Below, one piece after another: positions 53,435 through 61,556 of a stretch of DNA of 64,000 nucleotides; positions within the stretch are counted from its first letter, which is position 1, and the number at the start of each line of letters is the position of its first letter. Both the position numbers and the translations under genes were made by a program. The DNA lies in contig NZ_JAZLIO010000018.1 in NCBI RefSeq assembly GCF_045617425.1, positions 1 to 64,000 of the forward strand, given 5' to 3'. The notes below the pieces were generated by a model that worked only from the letters and a program-made list of their open reading frames with translations, ran no database searches and was not told the DNA's origin. The stretch is from Carnobacterium_B sp045617425 (GTDB lineage Bacteria; Bacillota; Bacilli; Lactobacillales; Carnobacteriaceae).

Positions 53435-55042
53435 ATGAACCTAACTGACTTATTGAAATCGGTAAAGATCGACTCTAGCTGTCATAACCAGCTTAAAACA
53501 GAATTAGATAAAATCGATATTAAAAAAATTGCTTATCACTCAAAAGAAGTAGATACAGATACTTTATTTGTCTGTATTAAAGGTCACCAAACTGATGGGC
53601 ATCATTACGCAAAACATGCTGCAAGTCAAGGTGCAACAGTTATCGTTGTTGAAGATTTTATTGAAGATATTGAGGTACTTCAACTTAAAGTTTCAGATAG
53701 TCGTGAAGCTTTAGCTATTTTGTCGAGTAATTTTTTTGACCATCCTTCTAAGGCAATGAGCATATTCGGCGTAACTGCTACTAATGGGAAGACGACGATT
53801 ACATACATGACAGAAGAGATATTCAAAGCCTATCAATTGAAATCAGGTTTAATAGGAACTATTTTAGTAAAAATGGATAAAGATATTGAAATGAGTATAT
53901 TAACTACCCCGGAATCTTATGATTTACACCAACATTTTGCTAAGATGAGAGAGCGTGAAATCACACATGTCTCTATGGAAGTTTCTTCCTCAGCGCTGGA
54001 ACTTAAACGTGTTTATAATACTGACTTTGACGTTGTAGCCTTTATGAATATCAGTCCAGAACACATCAGACTGCATGAATCTTTTGATGCTTACTTTGAC
54101 GCTAAAGCATCATTGATAAGAAATGCGTCTAAAACAAGTACAGCTATTTTGAATCTTGATGAACCACTGCTTATACCTTTAGAAAAAGAGACCGAAGCTC
54201 AAGTCGTTACTTTTGGAATCGACAATAAGTCTGGTACAATCTCCGTCTCAGACATACAATTTTCCTCGGGGAAACCATCATTTACAGTGAATATTCGAAA
54301 ACCCTTTAATACCTTAAGTGGAAAAATAATTGAGATAACAAGTTTCGATATAGAGATGTCGGTTCTAGGCTATCATTCTATCTACAATGCACTCACAGCA
54401 CTTGTTACTGGATTGGTTAATGATCTACCGATTGAAGTTATCCAGCGTGGCATTAAAAATTTCCAAGGTGTTGAGCGTCGATTCCAGATACTTTACGATA
54501 AGGAATTTAAAGTAATCGATGACTTGTTATTGAATCAAAACAACATTGATTCATGTATGGAGACCATCAGTCATTTAGATTACAATGAGCTTCACCTTGT
54601 GCATGCAATCAGAGGTAGTAATGGTCCTGCGCATAGTACAGAAATTGCAGAGTCTTTAACCAAATGGTTCCATAAAATGAAAATTGCTAAAATCATTCTT
54701 ACGACTGCATCATCACATGCAAGCAAAAATGATACAGTCACAGAAGAAGAATTAGCTGCTTTCTTGAAAGTAATGCATCAAAATAAAATTGAAATTACCT
54801 TTTTTAAAGAACTCGAAGATTCCTTGCATTTTGGTGTTGAACAGTTGAATGTAGGAGATATTCTATTGATTTCAGGAGCGCATTCGATGGATCAGGGTGC
54901 AAGAAAAACACTAGAATTATTAAAAGAAATTTATCCTCAAGTAGATCATGAAAAGATTGATCATATATTAAAGAACAAAATTATTGGAATGGATTCTTTT
55001 AAAGTAGCTGAAAAATTATTAAATTTAAATTCTGGAATTTAA
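53435..55042 (+). CDS. Mur ligase family protein, divergent MurE paralogue
   Basis: 535 aa with the three Mur domains: N-terminal uridine-binding-like (YHSKEVDTDTLFVCIKG), central ATPase with P-loop GVTATNGKTT, LTTPESYDLH and the carbamylated-Lys region (FDAYFDAKASLI), and a C-terminal domain. Several residues invariant in MurE are changed: MEVSSHAL reads MEVSSSAL, the DHLD-H motif reads EHIRLH, the DYAHxP region reads DDLLLNQN, and the substrate loop (DNPR/DNPA) is not recognisable. ATP use is likely; the ligation partner is not known. ATG at 53435 has GGAGGAG upstream. It stands alone between terminators. Confidence 0.8.
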   Translation: MNLTDLLKSVKIDSSCHNQLKTELDKIDIKKIAYHSKEVDTDTLFVCIKGHQTDGHHYAKHAASQGATVIVVEDFIEDIEVLQLKVSDSREALAILSSNFFDHPSKAMSIFGVTATNGKTTITYMTEEIFKAYQLKSGLIGTILVKMDKDIEMSILTTPESYDLHQHFAKMREREITHVSMEVSSSALELKRVYNTDFDVVAFMNISPEHIRLHESFDAYFDAKASLIRNASKTSTAILNLDEPLLIPLEKETEAQVVTFGIDNKSGTISVSDIQFSSGKPSFTVNIRKPFNTLSGKIIEITSFDIEMSVLGYHSIYNALTALVTGLVNDLPIEVIQRGIKNFQGVERRFQILYDKEFKVIDDLLLNQNNIDSCMETISHLDYNELHLVHAIRGSNGPAHSTEIAESLTKWFHKMKIAKIILTTASSHASKNDTVTEEELAAFLKVMHQNKIEITFFKELEDSLHFGVEQLNVGDILLISGAHSMDQGARKTLELLKEIYPQVDHEKIDHILKNKIIGMDSFKVAEKLLNLNSGI

Positions 55043-55052
55043 AAACAATCAG

Positions 55053-55099
55053 AAATAAGACTCCTAACACTTTTTAAACTAGTGTTAGGAGTCTTATTT
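55053..55099. terminator. terminator of the Mur ligase-like gene
   Basis: Perfect 18-bp stem AATAAGACTCCTAACACT / AGTGTTAGGAGTCTTATT (55054-55071 and 55081-55098) with T and A flanks; can act both ways. Confidence 0.8.
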
Positions 55100-55124
55100 A
55101 ATACAATACATGTTTCTATCTAAT

Positions 55125-55358
55125 TTAATATATTTCAACTTGATAAATATCTTTAGTTATCTTTTCTATTTCTACCTGACCGTTTTCTTTAAGTTTATCG
55201 TAACGGTTGATTTCATTATTAAAAAGAACGACATCGGGGTCGAATGTAGTTTCATCATCTGGTATCAATTCAATTTTTTCTACCTCAAATGCGTCAGCGT
55301 AAAAATCCATTACTTCATAAACATTTATATTTACATTCATAGCTGATTCTGTAGACAT
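55125..55358 (-). CDS. hypothetical small acidic protein
   Basis: 77 aa, strongly acidic (many Asp and Glu), no membrane segment; begins MSTESAMNVNINVYEVMDF. Good SD (GGGAGTGAG) before ATG. Of unknown family. It is convergent with the Mur ligase-like gene. Confidence 0.6.
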   Translation of the reverse strand: MSTESAMNVNINVYEVMDFYADAFEVEKIELIPDDETTFDPDVVLFNNEINRYDKLKENGQVEIEKITKDIYQVEIY

Positions 55359-55551
55359 TTATCTCACTCCCTTAACGTTCTGTTCTATTAGTATTCTTAA
55401 TACCTTAAGTCGATTTCCGAATCATTATTGGAATCTATAAGGACATATACCAAATAATACTTTTTTCTATTAGACCGCTTTCATTCATAGTATACACGTT
55501 TATACGTTGTAATAAAAAGGAGAACTAGTATTATACAAATAAACATTCTTT

Positions 55552-55764
55552 TTAATTCTTAAAAATAATTTTTATACCTAAAACGAAACAGAAGATTGAA
55601 AGAATAATATACCTTACTATATCTAAAACCACTTCTAGGATATAGAGGTCAATATCCATTCCATCCGCATCAGTTATTGGATAAGCCATATTGGGTAGAC
55701 GAATTAATATTATGATAGCTACTAACATTAAAATATAACCTAATATCTTTTTATAATTTTTCAT
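55552..55764 (-). CDS. hypothetical small membrane protein
   Basis: 70 aa with two hydrophobic segments (ILGYILMLVAIIILI and IVRYIILSIFCFVLGIKIIF) flanking a short acidic loop. ATG at 55764 follows AAAGGAAA; a longer frame to 55800 lacks a ribosome site. Unknown function. Confidence 0.6.
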   Translation of the reverse strand: MKNYKKILGYILMLVAIIILIRLPNMAYPITDADGMDIDLYILEVVLDIVRYIILSIFCFVLGIKIIFKN

Positions 55765-55834
55765 AAATAATTTCCTTTCAATTTTTTGTATTTCTAACAT
55801 TAATTAAATATTTTTAATCCCAAATAATTGCCTA

Positions 55835-55912
55835 TCTTTATTTTCTCAGTTTCCATTCCAATAGTAACGCACCTAGTAGTTTACAATTAGCAACCATTAG
55901 TTTACATCCTAC
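55835..55912. repeat. dispersed end-like repeat, copy B
   Basis: Contains AATAGTAACGCACCTAGTAG, TTTACAATTAGCAACCAT, TAGTTTACAT. Same order of elements as copy C, and matches copy A in the first part. Confidence 0.7.
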
Positions 55913-55944
55913 AAATTTCAAGATTAAAACGTACTTTTAAAAAA

Positions 55945-55990
55945 AGATATAGCCACTACGTACATGATCATGTACGTAGTGGCTATATCT
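55945..55990 (-). terminator. 46-bp perfect palindrome, likely sulP terminator
   Basis: A gapless palindrome centred on TGA|TCA at 55967/55968 with arms AGATATAGCCACTACGTACA and its complement, followed on the minus strand by six T. It lies about 130 bp past the sulP stop. Confidence 0.7.
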
Positions 55991-56122
55991 AATATTTCAT
56001 AAAAGGCACTCTTAAATAATTCTACTAAATGTATTAAATAGTTAAACAAATCTATTTAATATAGTATAACTCATTTGTTTAAAATGATAAAAGTTAATGA
56101 CTACAATTAAGTCTTTACTTTA

Positions 56123-57556
56123 TTATTTCATCTTGTGTATTGAGTTCTTATTAAACAATTCTTTGCTTTGTTTATTCGCATGAATAAAAGTTAACCCTGA
56201 TTCTTTATTTTTACTGATCAATTTATCAATAGCTTCAACAGCTGTCGAATCCCATAAAGTCATAGCACTGACGTCGATAACTAACTCACCTTCATGGTCA
56301 AAATCATGTACAAAAAAATCTAAAAACTTTTCAGCTGATGCAAAGTAAAGATGTCCATACGCCTTATAATGATAATCATCATGATCTGTTCCTTTTTCTA
56401 CTTGGAAATGAGTCATGCTAAAGGCTGCAAAAATAGCACTTAATAGAGTTCCGGCGACTACACCATAGGCTAGATTATGCGTAACTAATACAATTCCAAC
56501 AGTTAAGAGCATAACGAAACTTTCATTTTTAGGCATGGTATTTAACCGTTTAACTGATCTCCAGTCAATGGTTTCATAGGCTACAACGACCATTACTGCT
56601 GCCAGAGCAATGATAGGAATTTGAATAACTATTTTATTAAATAATACCACCGACAATAACATGAAGAAACCAGACAAGAATGTTGCCAAACGGCCAATTC
56701 CACCATAATTAAGATTAATAATCGTTTGGCCAATCATACCACAACCAGCAATTCCACCAAAGAAACCAGATAACAGATTTCCGAGCCCTTGACTCAACGT
56801 TTCACGATTTTTATCACTTGGTTCATTAGTCAATTCATCTACTAATTGTGCTGTCAATAGAGATTCTACTAATCCAACAATAGCAACAGAAAGTGCAGTA
56901 GGTAGAATAATTTTCAGTGTTTCTATATTCATAGGCACACTTGGAATACCAAATTTTGGTAGGTCACTTGAAATAGTCCCTAAATCACCTAATAATTGGA
57001 CGTTCAAATCTAATCCTAAAACAAGAGCTGTAACGACTACAATTGAAATAATCGGTGCAGGAATTTTTTTTGTTACCTTAGGAGCTAAAAATATAATGGC
57101 AATTCCAATAATCCCAAGTACAAGTAATATCGAGTTCCCTTTGAAATGATCCAATTGAGATAAAAACATCATAATACCTAATCCATTTACAAATCCTAAC
57201 ATAACTGGTTTTGGTATATACCGCATTAATTTTCCTACTTTAAATAAACCAAGTCCAACTTGTAAGATTCCTGCTAATATTGTTGCAGCAAAAAGATATT
57301 CTATCCCATATTCCGCAACTAAATGAGCAAGTACTAATGCCACTGAGCCTGCAGCTGCTGAAATTAACCCAGTTCTACCTCCAAAAAAGGCAGCCGTTGC
57401 TGTGATAAAAAACGTAGCATAGACACCTACGATGGGTTCCACACCAGCAACCAACATAAACCCAATTACTTCAGGAAATAAAGCTAAGCAAACAACAATT
57501 CCAGCTAAAACATCTCCTTTTATGTTACCAAACCATTCATTTTTATACTTTTGCAT
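56123..57556 (-). CDS. SulP family anion transporter
   Basis: 477 aa with about 12 to 14 membrane segments. The early motif LAGIVVCLALFPEVIGFMLVAGVEP, FGGRTGLISAAAGSVALV and FFGGIAGCGMIGQTIINLNYGG fit SulP. The C-terminal STAS domain (VIDVSAMTLWDSTAVEAIDKL) follows. Bicarbonate or sulfate are possible substrates; many Firmicute relatives are unassigned. ATG at 57556 has AAGGAAGG at about 5 bp. Divergent from a small XRE regulator. Confidence 0.88.
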   Translation of the reverse strand: MQKYKNEWFGNIKGDVLAGIVVCLALFPEVIGFMLVAGVEPIVGVYATFFITATAAFFGGRTGLISAAAGSVALVLAHLVAEYGIEYLFAATILAGILQVGLGLFKVGKLMRYIPKPVMLGFVNGLGIMMFLSQLDHFKGNSILLVLGIIGIAIIFLAPKVTKKIPAPIISIVVVTALVLGLDLNVQLLGDLGTISSDLPKFGIPSVPMNIETLKIILPTALSVAIVGLVESLLTAQLVDELTNEPSDKNRETLSQGLGNLLSGFFGGIAGCGMIGQTIINLNYGGIGRLATFLSGFFMLLSVVLFNKIVIQIPIIALAAVMVVVAYETIDWRSVKRLNTMPKNESFVMLLTVGIVLVTHNLAYGVVAGTLLSAIFAAFSMTHFQVEKGTDHDDYHYKAYGHLYFASAEKFLDFFVHDFDHEGELVIDVSAMTLWDSTAVEAIDKLISKNKESGLTFIHANKQSKELFNKNSIHKMK

Positions 57557-57749
57557 AAAGACCTTCCTTCTCAAACTTAGACAAAACAGCTCACAATAAA
57601 ATATATTAACATATGAGTGAATAAAAACCAATAAAAATTTAGTTTAGAGTTCATTAAATAAACTAAAAGTAATTTTACCAGTATAAAGATAAATAAAATA
57701 TGTTAAGATAATTAAGCAGAAGTGAAAATTTATAGTTAAGGATGATAGG

Positions 57750-58040
57750 ATGGAAATTGGAAACAGAATTCAGGAGCTAAGAAAATTAAATAATATGACA
57801 GCAAAGGAATTATCAGAACGTATTAACGTTTCTCCTCCTTTTATTTCAGCAATCGAAAACAATTCAACGAAACTGTCCCTAAAAACACTCACACATATTT
57901 GTGACGCTTTAGGTGTAAATCTTTCTGAATTTTTTAATCCAGAAATCAGTCCTGTGGAACAAAAACTTATTTTCCAAATCAAGCAATTACCGGAAGAAAA
58001 ACAATATGAACTATTGGCTTTTTTAACAGGCTTGATTTAA
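57750..58040 (+). CDS. XRE family transcriptional regulator
   Basis: 96 aa. N-terminal HTH (about 5-60: RIQELRKLNNMTAKELSERI, SPPFISAIENN) with a short C-terminal region (about 70-95) like the dimerisation helices of SinR-type repressors (EKQYELLAFLTGLI). It may regulate the divergent SulP gene. Weak ribosome site (GGATGATAGG). Confidence 0.8.
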   Translation: MEIGNRIQELRKLNNMTAKELSERINVSPPFISAIENNSTKLSLKTLTHICDALGVNLSEFFNPEISPVEQKLIFQIKQLPEEKQYELLAFLTGLI

Positions 58041-58086
58041 AAAATTTAGACTATCGTTTTCTATTTTCAAAACGAATAGAAATGTT

Positions 58087-58136
58087 AATGCAAAAAAACA
58101 GCAAATCTAACTATTGATTTGCTGTTTTTTTGCATT
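58087..58136 (+). terminator. terminator of the XRE regulator
   Basis: Perfect stem with arms AATGCAAAAAAACAGCAAAT and its complement, 8-nt loop, T-rich descending arm; can act both ways. Confidence 0.8.
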
Positions 58137-58360
58137 AGCTAAACATGCTTTTGTCTAGTGTCATGTTACTTAACAAAGAGTAATCTTAAAAATCATCCTA
58201 CAAATAACTTATTTTGCTCTACTAACAATTTTCAAATAAATTAATTGATTAAATAAAAAACTTTACTATTTTTCCTTTCACTATATAATGAGAAAAATAT
58301 TAAAAAATAAAATTCGTTATCTATTGAGCTGTCAGGAAGAATGTAAGGAGGTATAAAAAG
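58137..58360. other. intergenic region upstream of the DUF2441 gene
   Basis: AT-rich, with no gene. It ends in AAGGAGG, 9 bp before the TTG start of the next gene. Confidence 0.4.
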
Positions 58361-58921
58361 TTGCAATACTACCATCTAGTTACAAGAAAACCGATGTATG
58401 TTGGGCAAAAAATTAGTTTCGACAAAACACATAAGAATAGACTATATTACTTTTTCTTAGATAATAATTTTAAAAGTAACTCCAATAAGTCTTTAAATCA
58501 GATAATAAATCATTTAGATTCAACAATTGAAAATGAAGACCTATCATTTTTAAAAGATTCTCTATCTCATACTTCGAGAGCAGTTAGAGAAGTCATTACT
58601 GAAATGATCCGATTAGAATACTTTCCCACACTTCCTTCAAGGTTCGAATGCTTGTATGGATCTGACAATCTAAAAGGTATGCTTGAATGGAAAAAATTAT
58701 TTGAATCTTATAATAGAGATATCATTCAAATTGTCAAAATAGAAACTACCGGACCCATTTTCAAAGGAAATGCTGATTTACTTCCATCCTTAGAAAACTC
58801 TTCTTTTTTAGAAAAAATCGAACAATCAAAAAATTATTGGAACTCTCCGGCTGAAAATTATCTTACTGAAGTACTGATTGGTGGTGAAATTATAGTTACA
58901 GAAATTATTGAAGAAGCTTAG
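58361..58921 (+). CDS. DUF2441 domain-containing protein
   Basis: 186 aa starting at TTG with a very strong SD (AAGGAGG). The N-terminus YYHLVTRKPMYVGQKISFD followed by NRLYYFF fits the DUF2441 family. Middle stretch EYFPTLPSRFECLYG and a C-terminal ENYLTEVLIGGEIIV with a trailing Glu motif. The function is unknown. The layout (early His, central aromatic strand, late Glu) recalls ADP-ribosyltransferase folds, but this is only a resemblance. Stand-alone gene in the accessory block. Confidence 0.75.
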   Translation: MQYYHLVTRKPMYVGQKISFDKTHKNRLYYFFLDNNFKSNSNKSLNQIINHLDSTIENEDLSFLKDSLSHTSRAVREVITEMIRLEYFPTLPSRFECLYGSDNLKGMLEWKKLFESYNRDIIQIVKIETTGPIFKGNADLLPSLENSSFLEKIEQSKNYWNSPAENYLTEVLIGGEIIVTEIIEEA

Positions 58922-58953
58922 AAAATGAAATTTTCAGCCTTTTTTAAATACAA

Positions 58954-59229
58954 CTAATCTTTAATAAATTTATTTTTAATTGCCTTAATTTTGTTTAATA
59001 CCAGAAGAATTAACGAGGAAATAAATCCAACAAAACCAATATGTAGTAAATTTTTACCTAATGTATAATTCAACGCTAACTCTTTTTGCGTTCTTAATAG
59101 TTGCTTACTATCTATCAGATCAAAATCTTGAATAGGAATAAGTATTGCCCATAAAAAATAACCAATAATTATCGTTACTGTAGATAGGATTAAGCACACA
59201 AGTATAATTTTATTTACATTAAATTTCAC
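58954..59229 (-). CDS. hypothetical two-helix membrane protein
   Basis: 91 aa with two transmembrane segments (IILVCLILSTVTIIIGYFLW and GFVGFISSLILLVL) and a basic C-terminal end (KIKAIKNKFIKD). The start is GTG at 59229 with AAAGGAAT upstream. Last gene of a run of small membrane-protein genes on this strand. Not recognised; an immunity-type role is possible. Confidence 0.6.
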   Translation of the reverse strand: MKFNVNKIILVCLILSTVTIIIGYFLWAILIPIQDFDLIDSKQLLRTQKELALNYTLGKNLLHIGFVGFISSLILLVLNKIKAIKNKFIKD

Positions 59230-59261
59230 TGTTTTTTATTCCTTTCTTATATTTTATCATC

Positions 59262-59354
59262 TTAACTATAAACTAAGTATAAAATTACTGGTGTAAACAT
59301 AAGTAACGCCAATATTATTAATAAGACTACTAGAATTGTTTTATTTTTTTTCAT
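59262..59354 (-). CDS. 30-residue hydrophobic peptide
   Basis: Short frame MKKNKTILVVLLIILALLMF... ending in VYS: a basic N-terminus followed by one membrane-spanning stretch. The ribosome site is excellent (GGAGGTG, 5 bp before ATG). It lies in the small-membrane-protein run, 32 bp before the next gene. It could be a membrane toxin, a regulatory peptide or a small membrane subunit. Confidence 0.55.
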   Translation of the reverse strand: MKKNKTILVVLLIILALLMFTPVILYLVYS

Positions 59355-59396
59355 CTCAGCACCTCCATAAACTAAACATCTATTTACTTTTAACTT

Positions 59397-59602
59397 TCAA
59401 AAATTATATCCAAATATGATTGTTATCATTAAACTATATAAGGAAACTTTTGTAAGTATGATTCCTATAAAGAAGCTAACTAAAGCTGTCACTCTACTTT
59501 GGTTTCGCATTTTAATTCCACTAATTATAAGGAGTATTCCTCCAATTAAAAATATAACTTCAAATAGCAGTATTGGCCATTTTAGTAATAGTTTTTTTGT
59601 TT
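59397..59602 (-). pseudogene. hydrophobic open frame without a clear start
   Basis: Minus-strand frame reading KLLLKWPILLFEVIFLIGG..., with two hydrophobic segments, ends TGA at 59397-59399. It overlaps the last codons of the upstream gene in another frame and has no ATG/GTG/TTG near its beginning, so it may be a remnant, a frameshifted extension of that gene, or start inside at a Met around 59504. Confidence 0.35.
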
Positions 59603-60028
59603 TCTTTTTTTATCTATTCTATTCCTTATGAAATAAGTGATTGAAATAGATAAAAACATAAGTCCTGAAAATAATGGAATAGCACCACTACCTACTTTTC
59701 CATTTAAAATTATTTTTTCAGGAGATATTAAAAAAGTCTGGCAATTTGTATATAAGCTAACTGATCCTATAATAAAAAATAACCAAGAATAACTTTTTTT
59801 ATCATCATCCTTATAAAAATAAGCATTATGATAGACACAGGCATTTATAAAAATTAATGCTATCATAATTAGTAAAATGATTACCTCTAACTCTTTAGTT
59901 GTAGCCCAATGGAAATTAAAAAATAACCCTATAAGATAATTAAAGACAATTAAGACGATTAAACTATTAAAAGAGTAATAACCATATTTGTATCTCCTGA
60001 ATTTTTGCTGTTCATCATACTTTTTCAC
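59582..60028 (-). CDS. hypothetical four-helix membrane protein
   Basis: 148 aa with a charged start (MKKYDEQQKFRRYKYGYYSF) and four membrane segments. Its N-terminal pattern resembles small membrane proteins often found with XRE regulators, but I cannot name a family. GGAGG precedes the start. First gene of the run of small membrane-protein genes at 58954-60028. Confidence 0.65.
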   Translation of the reverse strand: MKKYDEQQKFRRYKYGYYSFNSLIVLIVFNYLIGLFFNFHWATTKELEVIILLIMIALIFINACVYHNAYFYKDDDKKSYSWLFFIIGSVSLYTNCQTFLISPEKIILNGKVGSGAIPLFSGLMFLSISITYFIRNRIDKKRKQKNYY

Positions 60029-60059
60029 TACTCTTCCTCCTTCATTTACAACTTGTATT

Positions 60060-60126
60060 ATCTCTTATTTTAATTGGAAAGTACCGCAACTAGTAGTTTA
60101 CATCTAGCAACCATTAGTTTACATTT
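60060..60126. repeat. dispersed end-like repeat, copy C
   Basis: Contains TTGGAAAGTACCGCAACTAG, TAGTTTACATCTAGCAACC, ATTAGTTTACAT. The two TAGTTTACAT units are 22 bp apart. Same order as copy B. It marks the right border of the accessory block. Confidence 0.7.
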
Positions 60127-60129
60127 GTC

Positions 60130-60170
60130 AAAAAAATAGATGTGGAGCGTTTTACACTCTACATCTATTG
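60130..60170 (-). terminator. terminator of the CNNM/CBS gene
   Basis: Minus-strand stem ATAGATGTAGAG / CTCCACATCTAT (one mismatch, GTAAAACG loop region) followed by T. Confidence 0.8.
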
Positions 60171-60172
60171 CA

Positions 60173-61441
60173 CTATCCTGTATATTCTAATGGGTTTAGT
60201 TCTACCATTATTTCTATTACTCTTGCATCTTTTACTTTCATGACACGTAGTGACATGTTTCCATAGGATACGTGATCGCCTTCTTTAGGAAAATGGCCTA
60301 ACATTTCTGAAATAAATCCACTGATTGTATTTGAAAAAAACTTATCTTTATTTTTAAGGTCAAATAAATCAAAAATTTTCACAATACTAACTTCACCTCT
60401 AACAAGGTACTTATCTTCAGCCATAAAAATGATTTCTTCTTCAATATTATCGGTTTCGTCCCATATTTCTCCTACTAATTCTTCCAAAGCATCTTCCATA
60501 GTTACAATTCCTATTGTACCGCCATATTCATCTGAAACTACAGCCATGTGTACCTTTTTCTGTTGCATAATTTTTAATAGTTGCGACAATTTCATTTTAG
60601 AAGGAATATAAATAACTTCTTTCATTAAATCAGCGAGCGATAATCCTTGTTCACTTTTAGTTTTTCTGCGCATATAATAATTGAAATCTCTCTCATGTAA
60701 GACACCTTGTACTTTGTCAATTGTGTCTTCATATAACAATATCCGTGAGTATGCATGATCATCAAATATCTTCTGTATCTCTTCATCTGAGTCTTGTATA
60801 TCTGCTGCAATCACATCTACACGCGGTTTGAGAATACTGTCTACTTCTAAATCATGAAATTTGATAGCTGATCGAATCAGCTGATGTTCATCATCTTCCA
60901 GTGATCCTCCAATTTCCGCTTCATCTATAATTGATAAAAGTTCTTCGCCACTAATAATTATTTCTTCAGTTTGTAGACGGTTAGCTAACATATTGTTCAG
61001 TATTCCAAAAATCCAATTGATAGGTTTTAAAATCTTCATTAAAACACTTAGAATTGGTGTAGCAAATTTAGTTACTTTTTCTGGCCGATCTTTCGCAATT
61101 GCTTTTGGAGTAACTTCCCCAAAAATTAAAACGAGTATTGTCATGACAACTGTGGCGATAGTTACTCCATATTGAGGAAAGTAACTAATAAAAAGGATTG
61201 TGGCTAAGGAAGAAGAAGCAATATTAACAATGTTGTTTCCCACTAATATTGTAGAAAGAACATTATTGTAATCTTCTGTAAGCTTTAGTGTCCATTCTGC
61301 ACGCTTATCTCCATTTTTCGCACTATTTCGTAACCGAATTTGATTGACGGATGTAAAAGCTGTTTCCGATGAAGAAAAAAAGCCTGATAATAAAATCAAT
61401 CCCACCAAAATCACAATCGTTATTATACTATCACTGTCCAT
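60173..61441 (-). CDS. CNNM/CBS domain membrane protein (hemolysin family)
   Basis: 422 aa. N-terminal CNNM (DUF21) membrane domain with FFSSSETAFTSVNQIRLRN and three to four helices. Two CBS domains follow (about 210-340; PRVDVIAADIQ, RILLYEDTIDKVQGVLHERD, AVVSDEYGGTIGIVTMEDALEELVGEIWDE). A CorC/HlyC transporter-associated domain ends the protein. Such proteins are probably Mg2+ efflux or homeostasis factors; the name hemolysin is historical. ATG at 61441 has AGGGGG upstream. Confidence 0.9.
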   Translation of the reverse strand: MDSDSIITIVILVGLILLSGFFSSSETAFTSVNQIRLRNSAKNGDKRAEWTLKLTEDYNNVLSTILVGNNIVNIASSSLATILFISYFPQYGVTIATVVMTILVLIFGEVTPKAIAKDRPEKVTKFATPILSVLMKILKPINWIFGILNNMLANRLQTEEIIISGEELLSIIDEAEIGGSLEDDEHQLIRSAIKFHDLEVDSILKPRVDVIAADIQDSDEEIQKIFDDHAYSRILLYEDTIDKVQGVLHERDFNYYMRRKTKSEQGLSLADLMKEVIYIPSKMKLSQLLKIMQQKKVHMAVVSDEYGGTIGIVTMEDALEELVGEIWDETDNIEEEIIFMAEDKYLVRGEVSIVKIFDLFDLKNKDKFFSNTISGFISEMLGHFPKEGDHVSYGNMSLRVMKVKDARVIEIMVELNPLEYTG

Positions 61442-61556
61442 TAGACAGAATTCCCCCTTATGATATCTATATTTATATAATAGATGCTTAATAATAAATT
61501 TCATCTACTTTAGTTTAATTGAATCGTAAACTACCTTCAACTATTTTGGACAAAAA

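Noticed and set aside
59416..59631. Plus-strand 71-codon frame
   Set aside because: Antisense to the small membrane-protein run; no ribosome site. The minus strand reads better.
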